Below, in pieces: positions 18,271 through 27,049 of a stretch of DNA of 64,000 nucleotides. Made by a program: the position numbers and the translations under genes. The stretch is from UBA2589 sp965223235. Lineage in GTDB: Bacteria > Gemmatimonadota > Gemmatimonadetes > Longimicrobiales > Gaopeijiaceae. How positions within the stretch are numbered: position 1 is the first letter of the stretch; each line of letters opens with the position of its first letter. Location of the stretch: assembly GCA_965223235.1 (NCBI GenBank), contig CBDCVV010000022.1:1-64000 (forward strand), read 5' to 3'. Below the pieces are notes generated by a model. The model was not told the DNA's origin. It made no database searches and saw nothing but the letters and a program-made list of their open reading frames with translations.

Positions 18271-19518
18271 TCAGCCCGGCATCTCGTAACGATGCAGATA
18301 GTTGAGATCGAGTTCGTCAGACGCCACGACGTACAGTGTGCCCTCACCGAAGCCGACGACTCGGTTGGCGTGCGGAAAGGCGAAGCTCGCGACCCGTTCG
18401 CCCCGCCCGTCGAAGACGTCATACGTGCTCGGACCTCCGGCATCGACGTGGCGCCGGACCCATGCCCGCCCCAGCGGATCGACCGGAATTCGGCCCTGAT
18501 AGAACGCCGGTTTCGACTCGGGCCACGTGTAGTCGTCGATCGAGGGATCTCCGCCACCGCGCGATCCACCCCTGGAGAACGTGGTTTGAACCTCGTTGTT
18601 GTTGACCATCATGCTAATGCCGATGCCGCCGCCCGATCGAGTCTGAGCTCGGAGAAACTCCTCCTTCTCGGCGGTTCCGATGGGGATCGCATCGAAGGGA
18701 GTGGCCGGGCCAGAGGTGACGGTGCCGTCGGGGTGGTGCCACTCGACGTGATAGTCGGATGAACGGACCACGACCACCGAGCCGTCCGGTGCCGCGCCCC
18801 AAGCGTCCTCAGCAGACAACGGGACGGGACTCATCGACACATTCTGATTGTTACCCGACCCGCTTCGCGTCACAGTCCGGTCCTGGAGTTTGAAGAGCGC
18901 CACGGTGTCGATCGCGAAGCTCCCACGGGTAACCCGGAGGATCTGGCCCGAGTCGGGCGGAGCACCGCCCATCGACATGCCCATCGACCGCGCGTACACC
19001 CGGCCGCTGGCATCGACGGCTTGAGGCAGCGCTACGACCAACCCTTCACGAGGGTCCCCCTGCGCCAGAGGCGACGTGCTCCCGAACGAGAGATCCGGCC
19101 CCAACGCCGTCATTCGGGCGTTCCCCAGATCGATCAAGAGTGTCGAGTCACCGGGGAGGAGCCAGACCGCATCCGGCTGTTGGTACTCTTCCGGCCCCTG
19201 CCCCACGGCGCCAACCTGTTCCCGGACTCCCGCGTCCAGGTCGACGTGATACAACGCCCCGCCCAGGGGGTCCGCGACGAGTACGGTACCGTCCGATAGC
19301 TCTCGGACCGTCTGAATCGCGCCGAAGTCCTCGGGAAAGGCGGCGCTCGGGGCTCCAGCCGACTCGGCACCGACGGACATGGCCTCGGCATCGGACTCCG
19401 GGTCACCCGCTACATCGGGCGCATCTCCGGAGCACGACACAAGCGTCGAGGTCAAGAAAAGTAGCGCAGCTGCCGCTACTGAAAGAGAAGAGCGCCGGCT
19501 GGGACGTGTCAGCATCAC
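18271..19518 (-). CDS. Six-bladed beta-propeller-type lipoprotein
   Basis: 415 residues. The signal peptide ends in a lipobox (LTSTLVSC), so the mature protein should be a membrane-anchored lipoprotein. The body shows repeated propeller strands such as GTVLVADPLGGALYHVDL, the GQGPEEY turn common in NHL/6-bladed propeller proteins, PDGSVVVVRSSDYHVEW, and a C-terminal FGEGTLYVVASDE. Ligand unknown. The GTG at 19518 has GGAG about seven bases upstream; an ATG follows immediately at 19515. It converges with the amidohydrolase with one base between stop codons. Confidence 0.75.
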   Translation of the reverse strand: MMLTRPSRRSSLSVAAAALLFLTSTLVSCSGDAPDVAGDPESDAEAMSVGAESAGAPSAAFPEDFGAIQTVRELSDGTVLVADPLGGALYHVDLDAGVREQVGAVGQGPEEYQQPDAVWLLPGDSTLLIDLGNARMTALGPDLSFGSTSPLAQGDPREGLVVALPQAVDASGRVYARSMGMSMGGAPPDSGQILRVTRGSFAIDTVALFKLQDRTVTRSGSGNNQNVSMSPVPLSAEDAWGAAPDGSVVVVRSSDYHVEWHHPDGTVTSGPATPFDAIPIGTAEKEEFLRAQTRSGGGIGISMMVNNNEVQTTFSRGGSRGGGDPSIDDYTWPESKPAFYQGRIPVDPLGRAWVRRHVDAGGPSTYDVFDGRGERVASFAFPHANRVVGFGEGTLYVVASDELDLNYLHRYEMPG

Positions 19519-19681
19519 GATGAAGCTCCGAAGTCATGCACCGTTGGTAGGGAACTACAGTCGTAGATTCTCGAACCGCGGGAAACGGTTGCCGCGATGG
19601 TTCGGCGCTCCGGCCAACGGTGTGTCGGTGGCGGCCGAGAAGGTCGTGCCGACTTCTTTCGACCCATGCTATCTTCGAAAC

Positions 19682-20167
19682 ATGAAGCTCAAATCGACTC
19701 GCGTCTTACGGGGCTCGTGGTGTGCCGCTGCGATCGTCGTGGCCACGCTTTCGGTCGGAGTCGCGACCGAGGAAGCCGCCGCCCAATTCGAGGTCGTCGG
19801 GACCGTGAAGCATCTCGAGGGGACCGCGTTCGTCCTCCGAGGTACCGACGAGATGCCACTCGAAGTGGGGTTTGCCCTCATGTCCAGAGACCTCGTGCGC
19901 ACCGGGCCAGAGAGCGCGCTCGGCCTGACCCTCAAAGACGACGCCCGTCTTTCTCTCGGGCCGGAGTCACAGTTCCACCTCGTGGACTTCGACTTCGAGC
20001 CTGCGAGCGAACGACTCAGCCTTTCCCTCAGGATCCTGCGCGGCATCGCTTCCTTTGTCACCGGTAAGATCGGGCAGCTGGCGCCTGAATCGGTCCGCAT
20101 CGAGACGCCGACATCGATCATCGGAGTGCGCGGAACGCACGTTCTCATCCAGGTGCCGTCCTCATGA
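19682..20167 (+). CDS. FecR-domain periplasmic protein
   Basis: 161 residues from the ATG at 19682; the long upstream open frame lacks coding character. Signal peptide (about residues 12-35) followed by a single FecR fold: VGTVKHLEGTAFVLRG, LMSRDLVRTGPESALGLTLKDDARLSLGPES and a C-terminal ETPTSIIGVRGTHV, the standard FecR ending. There is no TonB or sigma-factor context, so this is the general exported FecR type rather than an iron-dicitrate regulator. Its stop overlaps the next start (ATGA), linking it to the OmpA-like and CHASE2 genes. Confidence 0.88.
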   Translation: MKLKSTRVLRGSWCAAAIVVATLSVGVATEEAAAQFEVVGTVKHLEGTAFVLRGTDEMPLEVGFALMSRDLVRTGPESALGLTLKDDARLSLGPESQFHLVDFDFEPASERLSLSLRILRGIASFVTGKIGQLAPESVRIETPTSIIGVRGTHVLIQVPSS

Positions 20168-20769
20168 CGAAACGCTCCGTCTGGTTCCTAATCCTAATCG
20201 CCGTCGGAGCATGCGCCCCCACGCCACCGCCACCGCCGATCGATATGGTCGTGCTCGTACCCGACCCCGAAGACGGTGCGGTCGGCGAAGCTTCCGTATC
20301 GGCCGAAGGTAGATCCGTCGACTTGACGGAGGCGGGTGAGGCGACCCGGGTCTTGGCAGGGGAAACACCAGCTCCCCCAGTGGTCCTGCCCCCTGAGGAA
20401 GTGGAGGCGATCTTCGGGGCAGCTCTCGCGGCACAGCCCCTCCCCCCGAGAACCTTCCTGCTCTACTTCTCCTCCGGGAGCAATCTGACCGCCGAGTCGA
20501 GGGCGCTCCTCCCCGAGATCGTCGAGGCCGCGGGTCGTCCGGGCGCGGACGTAGCCGTCATTGGCCATACCGATACGACCGGCAGTGAACGTCAGAATTA
20601 CGGAGTCGGTCTAACCCGAGCCCAAGCGATCTTAGAGGTCCTCCTCGAAGCTGGGCTCGATGTCTCCGAGGTCGTCGTGGATTCCCACGGGGAGGCCAAC
20701 CCGCTGGAGCCGACCGGGGATGACGTCGCGAATGCCCGAAATCGGCGGGTGGAAGTGACCGTCCGATAA
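20164..20769 (+). CDS. OmpA-family peptidoglycan-binding lipoprotein
   Basis: 201 residues. The signal peptide ends in a lipobox (VGAC) followed by a Pro-rich stretch. The OmpA C-terminal domain covers about residues 95-200: FSSGSNLT, the GHTDTTGS loop whose Asp contacts diaminopimelate, LTRAQAILEVL with the matching Arg, and ARNRRVEVTV at the end. It probably tethers the outer membrane to the wall. It overlaps the FecR gene by four bases and lies 13 bases before the CHASE2/HD-GYP gene. Confidence 0.9.
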   Translation: MTKRSVWFLILIAVGACAPTPPPPPIDMVVLVPDPEDGAVGEASVSAEGRSVDLTEAGEATRVLAGETPAPPVVLPPEEVEAIFGAALAAQPLPPRTFLLYFSSGSNLTAESRALLPEIVEAAGRPGADVAVIGHTDTTGSERQNYGVGLTRAQAILEVLLEAGLDVSEVVVDSHGEANPLEPTGDDVANARNRRVEVTVR

Positions 20770-20782
20770 CCGGGCAGAATCG

Positions 20783-22732
20783 ATGAGACTTCGCCGCGGT
20801 CTACTCGCAGGGCTGGTGGGAGCCGTAGCTGCGTCGGGCTTCGGCCTGTTGGCACCGGGGCTACGCACGACGATCGACCTGAAGGTGTACGACACGATGC
20901 TCCGGTCTCAGGCCGGGGACAGCCAACACGACGGGGTCGCCGTGGTCGTGATCGACGACCGCAGCATCGCCGAGGTGGGGCAGTGGCCTTGGCCGCGCGA
21001 CGTCCTCGCGTCGCTCGTCGACTCGCTCTCATCGCAGGGCGCCTCGGTCTTGGCCCTCGATCTACTCCTGTCCGAGTCGGATCGGCTCGGTACACCCACG
21101 TCGCTGAGCGATTCGGTACCGGTCGTGGACACCGACGTGACGCTCGCGCGCGCCCTAGAGCGATCGAACGTCGTCCTTGGACACGCCTTCACCTTCCACG
21201 AGAGTGGAGTGTTGGACCCCGGTGCGTGCAGCCTCGACGCGCTACCCGCTGTCGTCATGGTGCGGCCGGGAGACGCCGGACCCACAGCCCTACTGCCGCA
21301 TCCGACCGGGTCGGTGTGCAGCCTCTCGGCGTTTCAAGAAGCCGTACTCCACACTGGGTTTCTCAATGCAGACCCCGACCCTGATGGAATTCTGAGACGG
21401 GTCCCTCTCATCATGGCGCACGGGGAGTCGCTTTATCCGTCGCTTGCGCTCGCCGCCACCGCCGCCGCCGGCCAGCTTGAGACTCCGAGCCTGGAGAGCA
21501 CGGAGTCGGGAAGCCTCCACTTCGCTCAGGGAGATGCCGACATCCCGATCGACCCCGTCGGCTCACTCCTCGTGCGATTCTGGGGAGGCGAGGAAGCGTT
21601 CGAAGTAATCGAAGCGGCCGACGTTCTGCACGGGCGGGTCGAGAGGGGAACGTTCGACGGTCAGATCGTTTTCGTGGGCGCCACAGCCCTCGGCCTCAGA
21701 GACGTTGTCGCTACATCGTTCGACTCCAGCTTCCCGGGACTCCTCGTTCACGCGACGGTAGCGAGTAATCTGCTCGAGCGCTCCCATATGAGGATCCCCT
21801 CGTGGGCAGGATTCGCGACGGCTCTAGCGATCCTGGTCGCCACTCTAGGTATCTGTGTCGCGACGGCTCGTTCTGGCGTCGTCCTTTGGGCGATCACGGC
21901 GGGCATCCTCGCCACCGCCTTGTGGTTTCTCGCGACAGTCGGAGTCGGGCTAGGTCTCTTCGTTTCCCCCCTTCTCCCGTACACAGGGCTTCTTTTCGCA
22001 GCGATCGCCACCCTCGTGCTCCGACTAAGAGCGGAGGGAGGCCGAGCCGACCAAGAGCAGACGCGACGAGAGCGGGCTCAACAATTCACGATCGAATCGC
22101 TGACCGGCTTGGTCGGCGCACGGGACCATGAGACGGGCGCTCATGTTCTTCGAACGCGCGAGTACGCCGAGCTGCTCATCGAGAGCCTCAGCGACGTGCC
22201 CCACTACCGGGAGTACCTCACCCCCAGTGTGCGTCGTGCCATTGTGCAACTCGCTCCGTTGCACGACATCGGGAAGGTCGCCATCGCGGACTCCATCCTC
22301 CGCAAGCCGGGCCGACTCACGGACGAGGAGTACGCCGAGATGAAGCGGCACCCCGACCTCGGGCTCGATGTGATCATCCGTGCGGAGAAGGCAACGGGAA
22401 CGGACGGCGCGCTGGACCCGCTCGTGATGAGGATCGCCAAGGAGATTGTGCACTCTCACCACGAGCGTTGGGACGGGAGCGGGTACCCTCAAGGGCTCGC
22501 GGGAGAGGACATCCCCTTCCCCGGGAGGATCTTGGCAGTCGTCGATGTCTATGACGCGCTGGTGCAGAAACGGGTCTATCGCGACGCGATGTCGCATGAA
22601 GAGGCTCGCGATCTGATCGTACAGGCGAAGGGACGCTCCTTCGAACCCGTGGTAGTCGAAGCGTTCATACGGCGAGAGGACGACTTCCGTGCGCTCTCAG
22701 AGCGCTCGAGAAAGGCTGAGACCGAAGCCTAG
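20783..22732 (+). CDS. CHASE2-sensor HD-GYP phosphodiesterase
   Basis: 649 residues. An N-terminal transmembrane helix and an extracytoplasmic CHASE2 domain (about 25-320; VVVIDDRSIAEVGQWPWPRD, then FVGATALGLRDVVATSFDSSFPGLLVHA split over two blades) precede three transmembrane helices (about 335-410). A complete HD-GYP domain follows: HDIGK with the HD dyad near 494, HSHHERWDGSGYPQGL with GYP at 567-569, and a C-terminal DVYDALVQKRVYRD. HD-GYP domains hydrolyse cyclic-di-GMP or related dinucleotides, so the operon probably couples envelope status (FecR, OmpA) to second-messenger turnover. CHASE2 is more often fused to adenylate cyclases or kinases. Coupling is inferred. Confidence 0.92.
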   Translation: MRLRRGLLAGLVGAVAASGFGLLAPGLRTTIDLKVYDTMLRSQAGDSQHDGVAVVVIDDRSIAEVGQWPWPRDVLASLVDSLSSQGASVLALDLLLSESDRLGTPTSLSDSVPVVDTDVTLARALERSNVVLGHAFTFHESGVLDPGACSLDALPAVVMVRPGDAGPTALLPHPTGSVCSLSAFQEAVLHTGFLNADPDPDGILRRVPLIMAHGESLYPSLALAATAAAGQLETPSLESTESGSLHFAQGDADIPIDPVGSLLVRFWGGEEAFEVIEAADVLHGRVERGTFDGQIVFVGATALGLRDVVATSFDSSFPGLLVHATVASNLLERSHMRIPSWAGFATALAILVATLGICVATARSGVVLWAITAGILATALWFLATVGVGLGLFVSPLLPYTGLLFAAIATLVLRLRAEGGRADQEQTRRERAQQFTIESLTGLVGARDHETGAHVLRTREYAELLIESLSDVPHYREYLTPSVRRAIVQLAPLHDIGKVAIADSILRKPGRLTDEEYAEMKRHPDLGLDVIIRAEKATGTDGALDPLVMRIAKEIVHSHHERWDGSGYPQGLAGEDIPFPGRILAVVDVYDALVQKRVYRDAMSHEEARDLIVQAKGRSFEPVVVEAFIRREDDFRALSERSRKAETEA

Positions 22733-22883
22733 CAACGCCTGCTGCACGCAGTGAGAGCAGTCGCTGAACTTGTGGAATCGCTTACGCCCGTCCCAAACTG
22801 CGCGCGACTTTCCACCAGTCGACCAACGCGCTGGATGGCCGGCCGGAGGGTGTCTCCCCCTCTCGACCCCACAGGAGTCATCG

Positions 22884-23504
22884 ATGAAGCGGTACCTAAC
22901 CGAGATGATCGGAACGTTCTTCCTCGTCTTCACGATCGGAATGGCGAGTGGCAGCCTCGCTCCCATCGCGATCGGAAGTGCGCTCATGGTCATGATCTAC
23001 ATGGGTGGTCACGTATCCGGGGCCCACTACAACCCGGCTGTGACGATCGGCGTCTTCCTACGGGGCGCCATGGAGAAGGGCGACGTCGCACCCTACATCG
23101 CTGCCCAGATCGTCGGCGCGGCGTTGGCGGCCATCGTCGTCCAGATCATGACCCAGGGCACGTTCGCGCCCGCGCCAGGAGTGGAGGGGGTAGCCGCGCC
23201 CCTCTTGGCCGAGATCCTCATGACCTTCGCGCTAGTCTTGGTGATTCTCAACGTGGCGACGTCCAAAGCGACGGAGGGCAACTCGTACTACGGCCTCGCG
23301 ATCGGCTTCACGGTGACCGTGGGAGCCTTCGCCGTCGGTGGTGTCTCGGGGGGAGCGTTCAACCCAGCCGTAGGCACGGGCCCGATTCTCATCGACTCCC
23401 TAATGGGTGATGGCGGCTTCGGGAATCTTTGGCTCTACTGGGTCGGTCCGATTCTCGGCTCACTCGGGGCCGTCGCGGTCTTCCAGATCCAAGAGGCCGA
23501 CTGA
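22884..23504 (+). CDS. MIP-family aquaporin
   Basis: 206 residues, slightly shorter than the family average but with both NPA boxes: GAHYNPAVT near residues 51-55 and GGAFNPAVG near 160. Six hydrophobic segments. The ATG at 22884 has AGGAGT eight bases upstream; upstream in-frame codons lack coding character. Likely a water or small neutral solute channel. The Gly-rich pore and proximity to arsR could indicate arsenite or glycerol passage, as aquaglyceroporins occur in ars loci, but the two genes converge rather than form an operon. A bidirectional terminator follows. Confidence 0.9.
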   Translation: MKRYLTEMIGTFFLVFTIGMASGSLAPIAIGSALMVMIYMGGHVSGAHYNPAVTIGVFLRGAMEKGDVAPYIAAQIVGAALAAIVVQIMTQGTFAPAPGVEGVAAPLLAEILMTFALVLVILNVATSKATEGNSYYGLAIGFTVTVGAFAVGGVSGGAFNPAVGTGPILIDSLMGDGGFGNLWLYWVGPILGSLGAVAVFQIQEAD

Positions 23505-23537
23505 ACCGACACCCCTGTCGCACCCCGCAGGAAAACG

Positions 23538-23569
23538 AGTCCCCCGCGCCCTGTCGGGCGCGGGGGACT
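23538..23569. terminator. Bidirectional rho-independent terminator
   Basis: A perfect 14-bp GC-rich stem (arms 23538-23551 and 23556-23569) with TGTC loop. CTTCT follows on the plus strand and CGTTTTCC on the minus strand. It separates the aquaporin gene from the convergent arsR/Cys-rich peptide unit. Confidence 0.9.
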
Positions 23570-23617
23570 CTTCTATCGGCACACAGTCGGCGTCCCGACC
23601 GGATCAGCCTCCGTTGC

Positions 23618-23671
23618 TTAGCAGCATCCGCCGCCGCAACCGCAGTCGCAGCAACCGTTCGGTCCTGTCAT
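23618..23671 (-). CDS. 17-residue Cys-rich peptide downstream of arsR
   Basis: Below usual gene-calling size. The ATG at 23671 reads MTGPNGCCDCGCGGGCC and stops at TAA: six Cys in 17 residues as CCxCxC and CC. A perfect AAGGAGG lies six bases before the ATG, the strongest ribosome site in this part of the window. The ORF starts 22 bases after the arsR stop on the same strand and ends about 50 bases before the bidirectional terminator, so it should be co-transcribed with arsR. ArsR itself ends in a Cys-rich tail. A thiol metal or arsenite chelator is inferred; no homologue is known to me. Confidence 0.6.
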   Translation of the reverse strand: MTGPNGCCDCGCGGGCC

Positions 23672-23693
23672 CAGGGACCTCCTTGCATAGGGT

Positions 23694-24026
23694 TCACGAG
23701 CAGCCGGATCCCGTCGCACAGCCGCAGGCGCCTGCCCACTGTGTGAGCATTGGGTCCAGCACGAGGCGGAACTCCTCGATGGTCTCAGGAGCGAGCGAGT
23801 AGCACGTCCGAGGTCCGTCGATCACTCCGACGATCCATCCGGCATCGCGAAGCACCTTGAGGTGCTGCGACACCGTCGATTGGGCGAGGGGCAACTCCTC
23901 TACGATCTCGCCACAGATGCACGCACGCCCGGCCAACGTCCTCAAAATGGCAACGCGCGCCGGGTGACCGAGCGCTTTCGCCATCTCTGCCACTCGTGTA
24001 TCGGAAGAAGAGATCGTATCTGTCAT
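23694..24026 (-). CDS. ArsR-family metalloregulator
   Basis: 110 residues from the ATG at 24026, chosen because GGGAGG precedes it by four bases; the ATG at 24038 and the upstream frame lack a site. Winged-helix core: MAKALGHPARVAILRTL, ACICGEIVEELPLAQSTVSQHLKVL, DGPRTCYSLAP. The CIC in the third helix corresponds to the CxC arsenite/antimonite site of ArsR proteins (ELCVCDL-type). The C-terminus adds CGCATGSGCS, a second possible thiol site. It probably represses its own transcript, including the Cys-rich peptide. No arsenite efflux or arsenate reductase gene follows, which is unusual. Confidence 0.9.
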   Translation of the reverse strand: MTDTISSSDTRVAEMAKALGHPARVAILRTLAGRACICGEIVEELPLAQSTVSQHLKVLRDAGWIVGVIDGPRTCYSLAPETIEEFRLVLDPMLTQWAGACGCATGSGCS

Positions 24027-24039
24027 CCATCCTCCCATC

Positions 24040-24071
24040 GTTGATCGTCGATCTACGATAAAGATATCAAC
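24040..24071 (-). promoter_or_regulatory. Probable ArsR operator/promoter
   Basis: Upstream of arsR two nested inverted repeats are centred close together: GTTGAT-N20-ATCAAC (24040-24071) and inside it ATCGT-N6-ACGAT (24044-24059). The region is AT-rich against its surroundings. Spacing and position just before the arsR start fit an ArsR-type operator overlapping the promoter. No binding data. Confidence 0.5.
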
Positions 24072-24116
24072 ACTGTAAGGCAAGGACAGATGACGAGGCC
24101 TCGGCCTGATCCCGCC

Positions 24117-25821
24117 TCAGACGCTCAGCTCGTGGGCCTCCCCTGCCCCTCGTGGGACCCGGATCTCCTCGACCAGCGCCTGTACCGCCGGTGGCGGGGC
24201 TGGCGTGAGGCGCGAGACCCCGACCGTGACCGCGAAGTTCAAGAGCATCCCCAAGGTGCCGATTCCTTCCGGACTGATCCCGAACCACCAATGGTCGGCG
24301 CTATTCAACTCGGGGCGCACAAAGTTGAAGTACACGATGTACGCGGCGGTAAAGGTGATCCCGAGCACCATCCCGGCAATCGCACCCTCGCGGGTGGTCC
24401 GCTTCGAAAAGATCCCCAGAATGATGGCCGGGAAGAACGACGACGCAGCGAGCCCGAAGGCGAACGCTACCACCTGAGCCACGAAGCCGGGGGGATTCAT
24501 TCCGAAGTAACCCGCAATCAGGACAGCCACACCGGCCGCGACCCGAGCAGCCAGCAACTCTTCCTTCTCGCTGATCTCGGGCCGCAGACTTCGCTTCAAC
24601 AGGTCGTGGCTCACCGCGGACGAGATGACCAAGAGGAGACCGGCCGCGGTCGAGAGCGCGGCCGCTAGCCCTCCCGCCGCGACGAGCCCAATGACCCACG
24701 CAGGGAGGTTCGCGATCTCCGGGTTCGCCAGGACCATGATGTCCCGATCGACGGTGAGCTCGTTCGTCATAGGAGAATCCGGACCCACATACTGAATGCG
24801 TCCGTCTCCGTTCGCGTCCTCAAAGCTCACCAGACCCGTCGCCTCCCAGTTCGTGAACCAGGTCGGGACCTCCGCATAGGGGACGTCTTGGACGCTGTTG
24901 ATCAGGTTGGTGCGTGCGAATACCGCTACGGCGGGGGCTGTGGTGTACAAGATCGAGATGAAGAGGAGCGCCCACCCGACGCTAATCCGGGCGTCCCGAA
25001 CTCGAGGGACCGTGTAGAATCGGATGATGACGTGCGGGAGTCCGGCGGTCCCGACCATCAGTGCCGCGGTGATGAAGAAGACGTCGAGCGTCGACTTTGC
25101 CCCTTCTGTGTACGGTGCGAACCCGAGCTCCGCATGAAGACCGTTGAGGCGCTCCAGGAGAGCCATACCGGTCGCCTGTTCAGTGCCCCCGAGCCCGAGC
25201 TGTGGGATCGGGTTCCCGGTGATCATGATCGACAGGAATATCGCGGGAACGAGGTACGCGAAGATCAAGACGCAGTACTGAGCGACCTGAGTGTAGGTGA
25301 TCCCCTTCATCCCACCGAGCACGGCGTAGAAGAAGACGATGCCCATTCCGATCCCGACGCCCACGTTGACGTCCACTTCGAGGAAGCGTCCGAAGACAAT
25401 GCCGACGCCTCGCATCTGACCGGCGACGTACGTGAACGAGACGAAGATCGCACACACCACCGCTACGATCCGGCGCGAGCTGCGAGTAGTACCGGTCTCC
25501 GACGAAGTCGGGGACCGTGAAGGCGCCGTACTTCCGGAGATACGGAGCGAGCAGCAGGGCGAGCAGGACGTACCCACCGGTCCAGCCCATCAGGTACACC
25601 GAACCGTCGTACCCCATGAAAGAGATGAGGCCGGCCATCGAAATGAACGAAGCGGCGCTCATCCAGTCGGCCGCGGTTGCCATTCCGTTGGCGAGCGGGG
25701 AAACCCCGGTGCCCGCGACGTAAAAGTCCTTCGTCGTCGACGCTCGGGACCAGACCGCAATCCCGATGTAGAGGGCGAAGGAGGCTCCGACGAGGGCAAA
25801 GGTCCACGCTTGCACGGTCAT
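24117..25821 (-). pseudogene. ActP-like sodium:solute symporter, single-base frameshift
   Basis: The first frame (from ATG 25821, overlapping the DUF4212 stop as ATGA) encodes the SSS N-terminus, including GTGVSPLANGMATAADWMS, up to FVGDRYYSQLA. The remaining helices are in another frame from RIVAVVCAIFVSFTYVAGQMRG onward. Removing one base near 25472 joins them as YYSQLARIVAVV, the sequence expected for acetate/monocarboxylate permeases of this subfamily. The joined protein would be about 567 residues with 13 helices. No homopolymer lies at the junction, so a real mutation is as likely as error. With the DUF4212 small subunit next door this is the two-component symporter type. Confidence 0.85.
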
Positions 25822-26096
25822 GACTCAGCCCCCTCATCCACATCGAACTCCACGTCGAGTCGGTTCATGAGCCTCACGTAGACGAAGATCAGGATCACAA
25901 ACGCGTAGATCGATCCCTGCTGGGCGAACCAGAATCCGAGCGGGAAGTTGGTCCCCGGGATCGTGAAGGCGTTGAGCGTATCCGCGAGGACGATGCCGAA
26001 GCCATAGGAGACGACGAACCAAACAGCGAGCAACCATCCGAGGTATCGGATATTCCGCCTCCAGTACTCGGACCTATCTCCCCCTGCTCCGCTCAT
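25818..26096 (-). CDS. DUF4212 symporter small subunit
   Basis: 92 residues from the ATG at 26096, which overlaps the stop of the cyanophycinase-like gene (ATGA). An ATG 15 bases upstream is possible. Two transmembrane helices (about 22-44 and 58-80) with the family pattern YWRRNIRYLGWLLAVWFVVSYGFGI and PLGFWFAQQGSIYAFVILIFVYVRLMNRLD. DUF4212 proteins are the small subunit of sodium/substrate symporters, always beside the SSS large subunit, as here. Confidence 0.92.
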   Translation of the reverse strand: MSGAGGDRSEYWRRNIRYLGWLLAVWFVVSYGFGIVLADTLNAFTIPGTNFPLGFWFAQQGSIYAFVILIFVYVRLMNRLDVEFDVDEGAES

Positions 26097-27049
26097 CGTC
26101 CGGGTCTCCAAGCTCGCTTTTGCAAACCCTGAAGGGGCGTGTAGGTCGTCGTCGGCCTAGTGGCTTCCCGGGTCGCCAAGTCGTACCTGAAACCGGGCTG
26201 CAGGAAGTAGAACTTCCCATCTTGCCCCACGGTGATCTGATTGTCGTAGATGAGCACTTGGGAGCTTCCGATTACCTCGAAGCGATCCCCTCGCACGACG
26301 ATAGCCGTATCTTCGTCGATCCCGATGCCGAGTAGTTCCGGGTGCGCCTCGATGACCTCGATCAGGTCGAATTGGCGGTTGCGTTGGCTCACATGTTGAT
26401 CAATCGCGACCCCGCGGAGGTAACCGAATCCCCGCTGATGATCGCCCATCATGATCGTGTTGGTACGGGTATCTCCACGTACGAGAAAGGAGCCCTGAAT
26501 GGAGGCTCCCGCGGATGATCCCCCGATCACACCTCCGCGATCGAGTACCTCTCGGAAAGCGGCTTCCGATTTGGTGCCCCCGTACGCGTCAACGAGCCGC
26601 CACTGTCGTCCCCCGAAGAAGAAGACCGCCGCAGCGGTCTTGAGGGGCTCGATGAAGGCCTCGGTGTCCGCTTCGGCAGGATCGGTCGTGTGCAACAGCG
26701 TGAGGTTCCGGGCCCCGTGATCGCGCCACGCGTTCATTCCGGGGAAGAAGTCGTCGTACTCTTCGGCCCCGCCGGCGGTAGGAACGAGAACGATGTGCGC
26801 GTCGGGACCTCCAGCGAGATCGATGAATCGCTCATAGATCTCAGCCGAGCGCATCGCGCCACCCACGATCACCAATGAACCATTCTCCGGCCCTACCCGA
26901 GGCGGCTCCGGGCCTGTCTGCTGCGCCGCTCCCTCGGTAACGCCACCCGTGAAGGACTGCGAAATCACCAGCGCGCAAATCGCCCCACCGACTGTCCTCC
27001 ATCGAAGTCCTCTCATCTCAGTCACTCTCATGGGGAGGGATCCGGTCAT
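26093..27049 (-). CDS. Secreted cyanophycinase-like peptidase (family S51)
   Basis: 318 residues. The ATG at 27049 overlaps the stop of the upstream symporter; the long upstream extension of this frame is the shadow of that symporter. A signal peptide (about residues 16-44, ending AAQQ) indicates export. The S51 core shows LVIVGGAM, ERFIDLAGGPDAHIVLVPTAGG, FFGGRQWRLVDAY, the nucleophile elbow GGSSAGA, and FGYLRGVAIDQHVSQRNR with IGIDEDTAIVV. Cyanophycinases release beta-Asp-Arg dipeptides from cyanophycin; S51 also includes alpha-aspartyl dipeptidases. It sits between two symporter systems in one operon, which suggests periplasmic hydrolysis feeding import. Confidence 0.88.
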   Translation of the reverse strand: MTGSLPMRVTEMRGLRWRTVGGAICALVISQSFTGGVTEGAAQQTGPEPPRVGPENGSLVIVGGAMRSAEIYERFIDLAGGPDAHIVLVPTAGGAEEYDDFFPGMNAWRDHGARNLTLLHTTDPAEADTEAFIEPLKTAAAVFFFGGRQWRLVDAYGGTKSEAAFREVLDRGGVIGGSSAGASIQGSFLVRGDTRTNTIMMGDHQRGFGYLRGVAIDQHVSQRNRQFDLIEVIEAHPELLGIGIDEDTAIVVRGDRFEVIGSSQVLIYDNQITVGQDGKFYFLQPGFRYDLATREATRPTTTYTPLQGLQKRAWRPGR

